64,000 nt of DNA from Pseudactinotalea terrae (GTDB taxonomy: Bacteria > Actinomycetota > Actinomycetes > Actinomycetales > Beutenbergiaceae), in assembly GCF_009733845.1 (NCBI RefSeq), contig NZ_WNXZ01000001.1, positions 186,001 to 250,000 on the forward strand, written 5' to 3'. The notes beneath the pieces are model-generated. The model was not told where the DNA came from and did no database searches. It saw only the letters and a program-made list of their open reading frames with translations. A program made the position numbers and the translations under genes. Below, in pieces: positions 50,574 through 59,226 of the stretch (within the stretch, counting starts at the first letter, position 1; every line of letters starts with the position of its first letter).

Positions 50574-51469
50574 CGTTCCTCACCTCGCAGCAGGGCGCTG
50601 ATCGTGGCGTCCAGGTCCGTCATCGCGAACTCGTACCCGGAGCCGAGCAGCGCACCGGGCGCGATGTGCTGGCTGAGCAGCAGCACCTCGTCGGCGGCGG
50701 GGCCCAGCGGGAGCCGCAGCAGCCAGGACGGCAGCGCGAGCAGGTGCGGACGGTCCATGGCCTCGGCGAGCGCACGAGTGACGTCTTCGCTGGTGCTCCG
50801 CGCGGGCGCCACCAGGTTGACGGGCCCGCTGACCTCCTCGTGGGTGATCGCGTGCAGGATCCCTCCCACCTCGTCGGCCAGCCCGATCCACGGCCACACC
50901 TGCGTGCCCGGGCCCATCCGCGCACCCAGCCCGAAGCGGGTGGCGAGCATCAGCGGGGCCAGGGCTCCGCCGTCGGCCAGCACGAGACCCGTGCGGATGG
51001 TGACCACCCTCGTGGTCTCGGCCGCCTCGCGCGCCTCTGCCTCCCAGCGCCGACAGAGATGGGCGAGGAAGCCGTGGCCCGCGCCGGAGGTCTCGTCGAG
51101 CAGCTCGCCCGGGCGGTCACCGTAGAAGCCGACCGCGGATCCGCTGATCATCACCGACGGCGGCTCCTGCGCGTTCTCGATCGCGCTCACGAGGGCGCGG
51201 GTCGCCTCCATCCTGGACCGCACCAGCTCGTGCCGGTAGCCCCGGGTCCAGGGCACCCGACCGATCGAAGCGCCGGAGAGGTTGACGACGGCGTCGGCCC
51301 ACTCGATCGCCTCAGCCGGCGCGCGGCCGGTGCTGGCGTCCCAGCGCCACTCGCGCGGTGCGCGCGGCTCGCGGCGGACGAGCAGTCCGGTCTCGTGGCC
51401 CTCGCGCTCAGCGACCCGCTGCAGCGCCGAACCGATCATGCCGGTGCCGCCGCTGAGGAGGATACGCAC
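50570..51469 (-). CDS. TIGR01777 family NAD-dependent epimerase-like protein
   Basis: Extended short-chain dehydrogenase-fold protein (299 aa), like E. coli YfcH and SulA/DUF1731 homologues. NAD motif GGTGMIGSAL (~7-16), ADAVVNLSGASIGR (~58-71), SGSAVGFYGDR with the Tyr near residue 125, and a C-terminal DUF1731 region (LLALPSWLLRLPLGPAADEVLLLSQHI...GYEFAMTDLDATI). The true substrate is unknown. GTG start. It has inserted with the DUF6328 gene between DUF3515 and thiL. Confidence 0.92.
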   Translation of the reverse strand: MRILLSGGTGMIGSALQRVAEREGHETGLLVRREPRAPREWRWDASTGRAPAEAIEWADAVVNLSGASIGRVPWTRGYRHELVRSRMEATRALVSAIENAQEPPSVMISGSAVGFYGDRPGELLDETSGAGHGFLAHLCRRWEAEAREAAETTRVVTIRTGLVLADGGALAPLMLATRFGLGARMGPGTQVWPWIGLADEVGGILHAITHEEVSGPVNLVAPARSTSEDVTRALAEAMDRPHLLALPSWLLRLPLGPAADEVLLLSQHIAPGALLGSGYEFAMTDLDATISALLRGEER

Positions 51470-51554
51470 GTGGGTGATCTCGCTTTCGCCGAGCAGGAGT
51501 CTGGTCGCCTACAGTGTGGCAGTTCGTGCAGACGCAGGCGGGAAGGTCGTGCTG

Positions 51555-52517
51555 GTGAGCGGTTCGAGCGAGCGGGTCCGCGACCTCGACGAGACCGAGC
51601 TCATCGCCCGGTTCGCGCCGCTGCTGCCGTTCGGTGATCTGACGCTGATCGGCCCCGGTGACGACGCCGCGGTGCTCGCGGCCCCCGACGCTCGTGTGGT
51701 GGTCACCACCGACCTGCTCGTGGAGGGGCACCACTTCCGCCGGGACTGGGGCACCGCCGAGGACATCGGGCACCGGGCCGCCGCGCAGAACCTCGCGGAC
51801 GTCGCGGCGATGGGAGCCGGCCCCACCGGGCTGCTGGTCGGTCTGGTGCTGCCGCCGCACACCGAGGTCGACTGGGTGCTCGGGCTCGCCCGCGGGCTCG
51901 CAGCGGGGTGCGGCCCGCACGTCGGGGTCGTCGGGGGTGACCTGTCCGCAGGGGAGCACCTGATGGTCGCCGTGACGGCGTTCGGTGACCTCGGTGGCCG
52001 AGCCCCGGTGCTGCGCGGTGGTGCTCGCGACGGCGACGTCGTGGCTCACTCCGGTCGCATCGGGTGGGCGGCGGCCGGCCTGGCCGGGCTCGAGGCCGGC
52101 CGGGCGGACGAGGTGGGTGCCGTCGTCGAGGCGTTCCTCCGTCCGCAGCCGCCGCTCGATGACGGCCCGCTGGCGGCCGACGCCGGTGCCACCGCGCTCC
52201 TCGACGTCTCCGACGGGCTGCTCCGCGACGCCGGCCGGGTCGCGACCGCGTCGGGGGTGGTGATCGATCTGGAGCGAGCAGGCCTCGTGGACGAGGTCGT
52301 GCACGCAGCGGCCGAGACGCTCGGCGTCGACCCGCTCGCGCTCGCGCTGACCGGTGGCGAGGACCACGGCCTGCTCGCGACCTTTCCTCCCCGCACCCCC
52401 CTGCCCGGTGGCTTCCGGGCCATCGGTCGGGTGGTCGGGCACGGAAGCGTGGGCGTGACCCTGGATGGTGCGGCGCCGGCTGTCGAGGGGATCGGCTGGG
52501 ACCACTTCCGGGCCTGA
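51555..52517 (+). CDS. thiL: thiamine-monophosphate kinase
   Basis: Phosphorylates thiamine phosphate to thiamine diphosphate, the active cofactor; AIR-synthase/PurM-fold enzyme of 320 aa. LIGPGDDAAVL (~35-45) and VTTDLLVEGHHFRRDW (~54-69) bind Mg-ATP and substrate; GVVGGDLSAGEHLMVAVTAFGD and LDVSDGLLRDAGRVATASGV, then TGGEDHGLLATF, are all in place. The GTG at 51555 is chosen because GGGAAGG lies nine bases upstream; TACAGT at 51510 is a likely -10. It stands in the expected ddl-DUF3515-thiL order. Confidence 0.93.
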   Translation: MSGSSERVRDLDETELIARFAPLLPFGDLTLIGPGDDAAVLAAPDARVVVTTDLLVEGHHFRRDWGTAEDIGHRAAAQNLADVAAMGAGPTGLLVGLVLPPHTEVDWVLGLARGLAAGCGPHVGVVGGDLSAGEHLMVAVTAFGDLGGRAPVLRGGARDGDVVAHSGRIGWAAAGLAGLEAGRADEVGAVVEAFLRPQPPLDDGPLAADAGATALLDVSDGLLRDAGRVATASGVVIDLERAGLVDEVVHAAAETLGVDPLALALTGGEDHGLLATFPPRTPLPGGFRAIGRVVGHGSVGVTLDGAAPAVEGIGWDHFRA

Positions 52518-52629
52518 GCCGGGCCAGGGTCCACGCTCGAACGGCTGCTCGCGCCGGCGCAACCGGTTGCCACCGCATCGAGCGTGCGATTCGTGCCACC
52601 CGCGTGGTCACGCTGTCCTACCGTGGGGT

Positions 52630-53061
52630 ATGCGTATCGCCGAAGTGATCAGACGCAAGGGCGCGGATGTGGTCACGGTGGCTCCGGACACTGGGGTCGC
52701 CGACCTGATCGCGCAGCTCGACGAGCACAAGATCGGTGCTCTCGTGGTGTCCCCGGACGGCGGGCACACCGTGGTGGGCATCGTGTCCGAGCGGGATGTG
52801 GTCCGCCGTCTCCACACCGACGGCGCGGGCGTGCTGGAGCGCACGGTCGCGGACATCATGACCGTCGACGTCGAGACCTGTCAGCCGGAGGACGAGCTCG
52901 AGTCGCTCGCACGCCGCATGACCGACCTGCGGGTGCGGCACCTGCCGGTGGTCGTGGACGGCCGCCTGCACGCGATCGTCTCGATCGGCGACGTCGTGAA
53001 GAACCGCCTCGACGAGCTCCAGGACGAGCGCGACCAGCTGGTCACCTACGTGCAGCAGTAG
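52630..53061 (+). CDS. two-CBS-domain protein
   Basis: Regulatory-type protein of 143 aa made of two CBS modules (~1-68 and ~72-130), the fold that binds adenosyl nucleotides. The first contains VADLIAQLDEHKIGALVVSP...VVGIVSERDVVRRL and the second VADIMTVDVETCQPEDELESLARRMTDLRVRHLPVV...IVSIGDVVKNRL. It has no enzyme domain, so it probably senses nucleotides for a partner. TACCGT lies five bases upstream of the ATG. Confidence 0.93.
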   Translation: MRIAEVIRRKGADVVTVAPDTGVADLIAQLDEHKIGALVVSPDGGHTVVGIVSERDVVRRLHTDGAGVLERTVADIMTVDVETCQPEDELESLARRMTDLRVRHLPVVVDGRLHAIVSIGDVVKNRLDELQDERDQLVTYVQQ

Positions 53062-53076
53062 CGTGTGCTGGCCGCG

Positions 53077-53601
53077 TCACGCACGGCGGAGCGTGTAGCG
53101 GAGCTCGGGGATCAGCAGGCCACCGGCGCGGAAGTCGGCGGCCGTGCCGTCCGGGCGGAAGCCGGCATGCTCGTAAAAACCGCGGGCAGGGGCGTTGCCC
53201 TCCAGGACCCACAGCGCGACGGGACGAGGCGCGAGCGCCTCGAGGGTCGCCGTCATGAGGGCGCCTCCGGCTCCGGTACCGATGGCGCTCGGGTCGACGT
53301 AGATCGCGTAGATCTCACCCCAGCCCTCGCCGGGAGGGCAGGGGGCGTCGTCGTCGGGGCGGTAGTCGCCGAACCAGCAGTACCCCGCGACCGTGCCGGT
53401 GTCGTCGACGGCGACGAACCCCGGCGCGCACGTGCCGGTGCGGAACCGCTCGCGCAATGCGGCCGCGCGCGGGGCGCTCTCCTGCGAGGCGAGGAAGTCG
53501 GCGGGCATCAGGCCGGCGTAGGCGTGCTGCCAGGCGCGGACGTTGATCGCCGCGATCGCCTCGATGTCCACGACGCGCGGCTCACGGACCTGGTAGGTCA
53601 C
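53077..53601 (-). CDS. GNAT family N-acetyltransferase
   Basis: Acetyltransferase of 174 aa. The N-terminal VREPRVVDIEAIAAINVRAWQHAYAGLMP is typical, the acetyl-CoA pyrophosphate loop is VDPSAIGTGAGGALM (~102-116; Q/RxxGxG/A variant), and the end WVLEGNAPARGFYEHAGFRPDG is the conserved strand-helix. Acceptor unknown. The GTG start has GGGAGG four bases upstream. It lies just downstream of rpmB on the same strand, separated by a hairpin. Confidence 0.92.
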   Translation of the reverse strand: MTYQVREPRVVDIEAIAAINVRAWQHAYAGLMPADFLASQESAPRAAALRERFRTGTCAPGFVAVDDTGTVAGYCWFGDYRPDDDAPCPPGEGWGEIYAIYVDPSAIGTGAGGALMTATLEALAPRPVALWVLEGNAPARGFYEHAGFRPDGTAADFRAGGLLIPELRYTLRRA

Positions 53602-53624
53602 GGTGCCTCCCTGACAGACGCGAA

Positions 53625-53653
53625 GAGCCGCTCACCGGATCGGTGAACGGCTC
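53625..53653 (-). terminator. hairpin between rpmB and the GNAT gene
   Basis: GAGCCG-C-TCACCG pairs with CGGTGA-A-CGGCTC over 12 bp with one internal mismatch and a GAT loop. It follows the rpmB stop by 18 bases on the minus strand, as an rpmB terminator. Confidence 0.75.
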
Positions 53654-53671
53654 GATGCGAGTGCGACGAGA

Positions 53672-53863
53672 TCAGATCGCGCGCTGGACCTTGCCGGCCT
53701 TGAGGCAGCTGGTGCAGACGTTCATCTTCGTCTTCGTGCCACCGACCATCGCGCGGACGGTCTGGATGTTCGGGTTCCAACGACGCTTCGTGCGGCGGTG
53801 GGAGTGCGAGATGCTGTGGCCGAAGCTCGGCGACTTGGCGCACACGTCACACGTAGAGGCCAC
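53672..53863 (-). CDS. rpmB: 50S ribosomal protein L28
   Basis: Ribosomal protein of 63 aa: [32 protein letters not shown] at the start is the L28 signature. It is the zinc-ribbon (C+) form, with CDVC near the N-terminus and CTSC near the C-terminus. Species with a C+ form often carry a C- paralogue under Zur control elsewhere; none is seen here. GTG start with AGGAGA four bases upstream. It is monocistronic or first in a short unit and is preceded by a 195-bp promoter region. Confidence 0.96.
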   Translation of the reverse strand: MASTCDVCAKSPSFGHSISHSHRRTKRRWNPNIQTVRAMVGGTKTKMNVCTSCLKAGKVQRAI

Positions 53864-54058
53864 GGGATTCTCCTAGCTCGATGGCCATCACGGTGGACAG
53901 CCGGGTACACGTCGGGTCGCCGGGCCGCGAACAGCCCAGGGCAACCACGGAAGTCTACACCGAGACCCGAGGCTGCGACGACACGGTCGGTGTGCGGTGC
54001 CGCACTGTCCGGACGCGACGGCCGATGAGGATCGCTGGCGCAGCGTAGCCTCGGAGAC

Positions 54059-54649
54059 ATGAGCGAAGCCAGCGGGTCTGAGTCCGCACCGGTCAGAACG
54101 ATCCCGCGGGGGACCTACCGTGTCAGCGACAGCTCACGCGTCGACTTCGCGGACGCTCTGGAGGTCTGGGTGCCGCTGGCGCGCGAGCGGCTGATCGAGG
54201 TCGCCGGCGAGTATCACGGCGTCGTGACGCATGCCGCGCTCGCCGCACGCGTGCAGGGGCTGTCGGGGATCCGCACCCGGTGGGCGGTGTCCAAGTGGAT
54301 CGGGTGGCTGCTCGAGGGTGTCGCCAAGAGCCTCGAGCCGAGCGAGCCCCCGTTGACGTCGCTGTGCGTGCACCACGACGGCACGATGGGCAGGCTGTAC
54401 CCGCAGACCGGAACGCCGCCGGCGGGCACCGACGTCGAGACGTACGCCGCCGAGCACCGGTTGCTCTGCTACCAGCGCTATGCGACCGACCTGCCCGCCG
54501 GTGGTGGCGTCGCGGCGCTCACACCGCAGGTGGTCGCCCGCCGCACGCCGAAGTCCAGCAAGCGCGAGGAGCCGGAGCCCGATCGGTGCCCGGTGCACCA
54601 CACCTCGCTGCCGGCCAGCGGCCAGTGCGACTACTGCGAGATGGCCTGA
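54059..54649 (+). CDS. hypothetical protein with C-terminal zinc-ribbon-like motif
   Basis: Not recognised. The protein has 196 aa. The middle (residues ~20-90) may be a helical DNA-binding-like fold (VPLARERLIEVAGEYHGVVTHAALAARVQGLSGIRTRWAVSKWIGWLLEGVAKSL resembles winged-helix modules of uncharacterised actinobacterial proteins). The C-terminal DRCPVHHTSLPASGQCDYCEMA has Cys and His spaced like a small zinc ribbon. TAGCCT lies seven bases before the ATG and there is no Shine-Dalgarno site. In related genomes a DAK-type kinase often occupies this place between rpmB and recG. The gene is supported by strong coding bias. Confidence 0.75.
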   Translation: MSEASGSESAPVRTIPRGTYRVSDSSRVDFADALEVWVPLARERLIEVAGEYHGVVTHAALAARVQGLSGIRTRWAVSKWIGWLLEGVAKSLEPSEPPLTSLCVHHDGTMGRLYPQTGTPPAGTDVETYAAEHRLLCYQRYATDLPAGGGVAALTPQVVARRTPKSSKREEPEPDRCPVHHTSLPASGQCDYCEMA

Positions 54650-54693
54650 GCCACCCGACCGCGTCGTCGGTGGCCGCGGATACCATCACAGCC

Positions 54694-56964
54694 GTGGCAC
54701 GGGTGAGCGGGCACAAGGCGAAGGCTGTCGGTGCGCGCTCGCAGCTCGGCCGCAAGTTCGGTGAGAAGACCGGCGTCGAGCTCGCCAAGCTCGGGCTCGA
54801 GACCTTCGAGGACCTGCTGCGGCACTACCCGCGGCGATACGTCGAGAGAGGCGCGTACACACCGCTCAACGCGGGCGCGCCAGGGGAGTCGGTCACCTAC
54901 ATCGCCGAGGTGGTCCAGCTCAGCACCCGGTACGCGCGCAACCGGAGCCTGCAGATCATCTCCGTCACGATCTCCGACGGCACCAGCACCCTCCCGCTGA
55001 CCTTCTTCGCCCGCCAGGCCTACCTCGCCAGCTACCTCGAGCGACAGCTCAAGGTCGGCACCGTCGCGATGTTCGCCGGCACCCTGAAGGAGGGCCTCAA
55101 CGGCCAGCGCGAGCTCACCCATCCGGAGGTCGAGCCCCTCGACTCCTGGGACGACGAGGAGACCGCCAGGCGCGAGGCCGCCCGCCCCGTCCCGATCTAT
55201 GGCGCCACCATCAAGTTCCAGAGCTGGAAGGTGCGCGACGCGGTCCGCACGCTGCTCGACCCGATGACCGAGGCCGATGTGCTCGACCCGGTGCCCGCCA
55301 CGATCGTGGCCGATCGCGCGCTGGTGTCCGAGTTCCAGGCGCTCCGCGGGATCCACATGCCCGAGGACCTCGCCGATGTCCGGCGCGCCCGCGAACGGCT
55401 CCGCTACGACGAGGCGTTCCTGCTGCAGACCGCGCTCGCGCGGCGGCGTGCGGATCTCGCCGCGTTCGAGGCGCGACCCCGCCCCGCGGTCGCCGATGGT
55501 CTGGTGGACGCGTTCGACGCCCAGCTCCCGTACACGCTCACCGGCGGCCAGGTTGCCGTCGCCGACGAGATCAGCCGCGACCTCGACGCCGGTACCCCGA
55601 TGCAGCGGCTGCTGCAGGGCGAGGTCGGGTCGGGCAAGACCGTGGTGGCGCTGCGGGCCATGCTCCAGGTGGTCGACGCCGGCGGGCAGGCCGCCCTGCT
55701 CGCCCCCACCGAGGTGCTCGCCCAGCAGCACCTCCGCACCATCACCACGCTCCTCGGCCCCCTCGGCGAGGCCGGGATGCTGGGTGGCGCGACGAACGGC
55801 ACCCGGGTGACGCTGCTGACCGGTTCCCTCGGTGCCGCCGCACGCAAGAAAGCACTGCTGCAGGCGGCCTCGGGAGAGGCGGGCATCGTCGTCGGCACCC
55901 ATGCCCTGCTCGGAGACCAGGTCCAGTTCGCCGACCTCGGCCTCGTCGTCGTCGACGAGCAGCACCGCTTCGGCGTCGAGCAGCGCGACGCGCTCCGCGC
56001 GAAGGGCCAGGTGATGCCGCACCAGCTCTTCATGACCGCCACCCCGATCCCGCGCTCGGTCGCGATGACGTTCTTCGGTGACGTCGAGGTCTCCACGCTG
56101 CGCGAGGTGCCCGCCGGCCGCTCGCCGATCGCCACCCACGTCGTCCACGCGGGCAACGCCCGCTGGATGGAGCGGGTGTGGTCGAAGGTCGCGGAGGAGG
56201 TCGACGGCGGGGGCCGGGCCTACGTGGTCGCGCCCCGGATCTCCTCCAGCCAGGAGGAGGAGGGGGCGGAAGTCTTCGATCTCTTCGCCCCCGAGGGCGA
56301 GCGCAAGCGCCCGCCCGCCGCCCCCGACCTGGTCGACGGCGGCCCCGGGGAGACCGCGAACGTCGAGGATGCTGCGGCGTGGCTCAGGAGGTTCAGCGGC
56401 CTGGACGCCGAGTCGATCGGCATCATGCACGGCCGCCTCGGCACCGAGGAGAAGGATGCGGCGATGGCCGCCTTCGCCTCCGGTGAGGTCCCGGTGCTGG
56501 TCAGCACCACGGTGATCGAGGTCGGCGTCGACGTGCCCGAGGCCACGATGATGGTCGTCCTCGACGCTGACCGGTTCGGTCTCTCGCAGCTGCACCAGCT
56601 GCGGGGGCGCGTCGGCCGTGGCAGCAAGCCGGGCACCTGCCTCGTGGTCAGCTGGGCCGACGAGGGCTCGGCATCCCACGAGCGGCTGACGATCCTCGCC
56701 GACACCCTCGACGGGTTCCGCCTGGCGGAGGCGGATCTCGAGCAGCGGCGCGAAGGTGACATCCTGGGTGCCGCGCAGTCCGGCCGTGCCAGCTCGCTGC
56801 GGCTGCTGCGAGTGATCGCGGACGCCGCGATCATCGAACGGGCACGGACCGACGCCCGCGCGCTCATCAGCGAGGACCCCAATCTCGTGCACCACCCTGA
56901 GCTGCTGACAGCGATCACCCAGCTCGTCGACCCCGACCATGAGGAGTTCCTGGACCGTGTCTGA
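54694..56964 (+). CDS. recG: ATP-dependent DNA helicase RecG
   Basis: Reverses stalled replication forks and processes recombination intermediates. 756 aa: an OB-fold wedge domain (~65-190), then helicase domains with Walker A GSGKT (312-316), DEQH box (D421-H424), TATPIPRS (motif III) and the C-terminal helicase motifs GLDAESIGIMHGRLG, VEVGVDVPEA and LRGRVGRG. The GTG at 54694 has TACCAT seven bases upstream, a leaderless arrangement; a GTG three codons later is an alternative. RecG stop overlaps the following ATPase gene. Confidence 0.95.
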   Translation: MARVSGHKAKAVGARSQLGRKFGEKTGVELAKLGLETFEDLLRHYPRRYVERGAYTPLNAGAPGESVTYIAEVVQLSTRYARNRSLQIISVTISDGTSTLPLTFFARQAYLASYLERQLKVGTVAMFAGTLKEGLNGQRELTHPEVEPLDSWDDEETARREAARPVPIYGATIKFQSWKVRDAVRTLLDPMTEADVLDPVPATIVADRALVSEFQALRGIHMPEDLADVRRARERLRYDEAFLLQTALARRRADLAAFEARPRPAVADGLVDAFDAQLPYTLTGGQVAVADEISRDLDAGTPMQRLLQGEVGSGKTVVALRAMLQVVDAGGQAALLAPTEVLAQQHLRTITTLLGPLGEAGMLGGATNGTRVTLLTGSLGAAARKKALLQAASGEAGIVVGTHALLGDQVQFADLGLVVVDEQHRFGVEQRDALRAKGQVMPHQLFMTATPIPRSVAMTFFGDVEVSTLREVPAGRSPIATHVVHAGNARWMERVWSKVAEEVDGGGRAYVVAPRISSSQEEEGAEVFDLFAPEGERKRPPAAPDLVDGGPGETANVEDAAAWLRRFSGLDAESIGIMHGRLGTEEKDAAMAAFASGEVPVLVSTTVIEVGVDVPEATMMVVLDADRFGLSQLHQLRGRVGRGSKPGTCLVVSWADEGSASHERLTILADTLDGFRLAEADLEQRREGDILGAAQSGRASSLRLLRVIADAAIIERARTDARALISEDPNLVHHPELLTAITQLVDPDHEEFLDRV

Positions 56965-57658
56965 CAAACGCGACCTGCTCGTTCGCGCCACGGCCCTTCT
57001 CGTCGGATACGGCAGCACCCCCGAGTCCGCCGTGTGCCCGCCGATCAAGGTCTCGCTCGGTCGCGGCGAGGCGCTCGCCGTCGTCGGCGCGAACGGCACC
57101 GGCAAGTCCACGTTCCTCCGTGCCGCGGCCGGGCTGCTGGAGCCGCTCGGCGGCCACGTCGACGTCCTCGGCGAGCCCGTGGACGAGCGGTCGCTGAGGT
57201 TCCGTGCCGAGGTCGCCGTCGTCCTCGACGAGGACTCCTACCTCCCTGCCCTCACCGTGCGCGAGCACCTGCTGCTGACCGCGCGCGGGCACGGGATGAC
57301 CCAGGTCAGCGATCTCGTGACCGAGGTCGTCGAGGAGTTCGGGCTGGCGCCACGGCAGCAGGCGCTGCCCACCGCGCTGTCCTCGGGGCAGCGGCGGCGG
57401 CTGCTGCTCGCCTCGGCGTTCGTGCGGCCGCGGACCCTGATGCTGCTCGACGAGCCCGAGCAGCGCCTCGACGCCGGGATGCGGGACCGCCTCGCCGAAC
57501 GGCTGGTGGCCGAGCGCACCGGCGGCGGCGGTGTCATCCTCGCGACCCACGACCCGGTGCTGGTGCGCACCGTCGCCACCAAGGCGCTGCTGATCGGCGA
57601 GGACCAGGTGCGGGTGGTCAAGCCCGAGCAGGCGGCCGCGGCGATCGAGGCGCTGTGA
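56957..57658 (+). CDS. ABC transporter ATP-binding protein of the DUF6297 exporter
   Basis: ATPase of 233 aa: Walker A GANGTGKST (~41-49), the signature ALSSGQRRRLLLAS (~135-148), Walker B LMLLDEP (~155-161), switch ATHDPVL. The signature LSSGQ rather than LSGGQ is a mild change. The GTG at 56957 overlaps recG by eight bases and has GAGGAG ten bases upstream; an ATG at 56939 is possible. It pairs with the DUF6297 permease that follows. Confidence 0.88.
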   Translation: MSDKRDLLVRATALLVGYGSTPESAVCPPIKVSLGRGEALAVVGANGTGKSTFLRAAAGLLEPLGGHVDVLGEPVDERSLRFRAEVAVVLDEDSYLPALTVREHLLLTARGHGMTQVSDLVTEVVEEFGLAPRQQALPTALSSGQRRRLLLASAFVRPRTLMLLDEPEQRLDAGMRDRLAERLVAERTGGGGVILATHDPVLVRTVATKALLIGEDQVRVVKPEQAAAAIEAL

Positions 57659-59226
57659 CCAGCCTCGCGGACGCGACGCCGATCACCGGGCGGGAGCTGC
57701 GCAAGCTGACCCGGCAGGCCACCGAGGCCCACGGCGGCGGTGCCGTCGGTGAGCTCTTCGAGGAGGTCTACACGTTCGTGTTCAGCCTGCTCGTCGCGGC
57801 CGCGATGGCGTTCGGTGCCACCCAGCTGCTCAACACGAAGCTGCGGCCGGCGGACGCCGAGGCGGTGCTCGACCCGGCGTGGCTCGGGATCGCGATCGCG
57901 GTCGTCGCGGTCGGGTCCGCCGTCAGCCTCGCCGCGCGGCTCGGCCCGATCGGTCTCGGTGGTGGTGAGGCGGCGTGGCTGCTGCCCACGCCTGCCGACA
58001 GGCGCGGCCTGCTGCACCCGCGGCTGCGGATCGTCACGATCGTCTCCGCAGCGGTGGGTGCTGGTATCGGCGTCCTCGCCGCCGCGCTCGCCGGCGCAAG
58101 CGGTTCGGGACTGGGACTCGGCGCCGGGGTCGGTGCCACCCTCGGGCTCGCCACCGTGCTCGCGGTGGCGCGCACCCAGGTAGGCCGCTCGGGCAGGGCG
58201 GCCCACCCGGCGGTCGCGCTGGGTGAGGGCCTCGTGGTCCTCGCACCGCTGCTGGCGCTCGCCGTGGTGCTGCTGCGCCCGCCGGCACCGTCCGCCCCGC
58301 CCTCGGTCGTGGCGCTCGCGCTCGTGGCCGTGCTGCTGGTCACCTCGGTGCTGCTGCTGATCTCGACCGAACGTCACCTCGACGGGATCTCGGGCGCGCA
58401 GATCCGGGCGCGCGGTGCTGTCACGGCCTACGCCGCCGGTGCCGTCACCTCGCTCGACACCCGCGAGCTGGGCCGCGCGCTCAGCATCACCTCGCAGCCT
58501 GACAGCAGGCGCCGCTCCCGGGGCTTCGGGTGGGTACGCGGCCCGCTCACGGCCCTGGTCTCCGGCGACGCGCTGGTCACGCTGCGCTCGCGGCGCCACG
58601 TGATCGCGGTGGTGGTCTGGGGGCTCGTCCCGATCGTCGTCACGCTCGCGGGGTGGGCCAGCTGGACCACGCTGGTCGCCCTGCTGGTCGCCGGCTACGC
58701 CACCGCGCTCGCGTGCGCCGAGGGTGCGCGCCGCGCCGAGATGGCGCCCGTGCTCGACCGCGCCTTCCCGGTCGCAGCCGAGCACGTTCGTCGCATCCGG
58801 CTGATCTGGCCCGGCTTCGTGCTCGTGATCTGGAGCATGGTCACGGTCGGGGTCTGGGCCGCGCTCACCGGCCTCGACGTGGGCGAGTGGCTGCCGCTGG
58901 CGGCCGTCGCCGCCCCTACCTTCGCCGCAGGCGCGATCCGCGGCGCGTACCGCAAGGCGGCCGACTGGTCGAAGCCGCTGGTGGCGAACCCGATGGGGCC
59001 GCCGATCCCGCCTGGTCTGTTCGGGATGGTCGCCAAGGGACCCGACATCGTGGTCATCTGCCTGGTGCCGCTGATCCTGGGCGTCGTCGCCGTCGCCTCA
59101 CCGGTGACGCTGCTGCCGTGGCAGCTGGCCGCGACCCTTCTCGCGATCGCGATCGGCACGCACGTGCCGGACCCGAAGGGTCCGTTCGCCCAGGCGATGG
59201 GCAACCAGTCGGGCAACCGATCATGA
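57655..59226 (+). CDS. DUF6297 family ABC permease
   Basis: Membrane protein of 523 aa with about twelve hydrophobic helices in three groups. The cytoplasmic start contains ITGRELRKLTRQATEAHGG, the family's opening. The loop GEAAWLLPTPADRRGLLHPRLRIV (~105-128) is the kind of segment seen in ABC exporters of this class. It likely works with the ATPase encoded before it; the substrate is unknown. GTG start overlapping the ATPase stop (GTGA). Between recG and rsmD in this genome. Confidence 0.85.
   Translation: MTSLADATPITGRELRKLTRQATEAHGGGAVGELFEEVYTFVFSLLVAAAMAFGATQLLNTKLRPADAEAVLDPAWLGIAIAVVAVGSAVSLAARLGPIGLGGGEAAWLLPTPADRRGLLHPRLRIVTIVSAAVGAGIGVLAAALAGASGSGLGLGAGVGATLGLATVLAVARTQVGRSGRAAHPAVALGEGLVVLAPLLALAVVLLRPPAPSAPPSVVALALVAVLLVTSVLLLISTERHLDGISGAQIRARGAVTAYAAGAVTSLDTRELGRALSITSQPDSRRRSRGFGWVRGPLTALVSGDALVTLRSRRHVIAVVVWGLVPIVVTLAGWASWTTLVALLVAGYATALACAEGARRAEMAPVLDRAFPVAAEHVRRIRLIWPGFVLVIWSMVTVGVWAALTGLDVGEWLPLAAVAAPTFAAGAIRGAYRKAADWSKPLVANPMGPPIPPGLFGMVAKGPDIVVICLVPLILGVVAVASPVTLLPWQLAATLLAIAIGTHVPDPKGPFAQAMGNQSGNRS

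Noticed and set aside
54631-57111. An 826-codon minus-strand frame across recG
   Set aside because: RecG motifs are complete on the plus strand; the antisense product has no recognisable domain.
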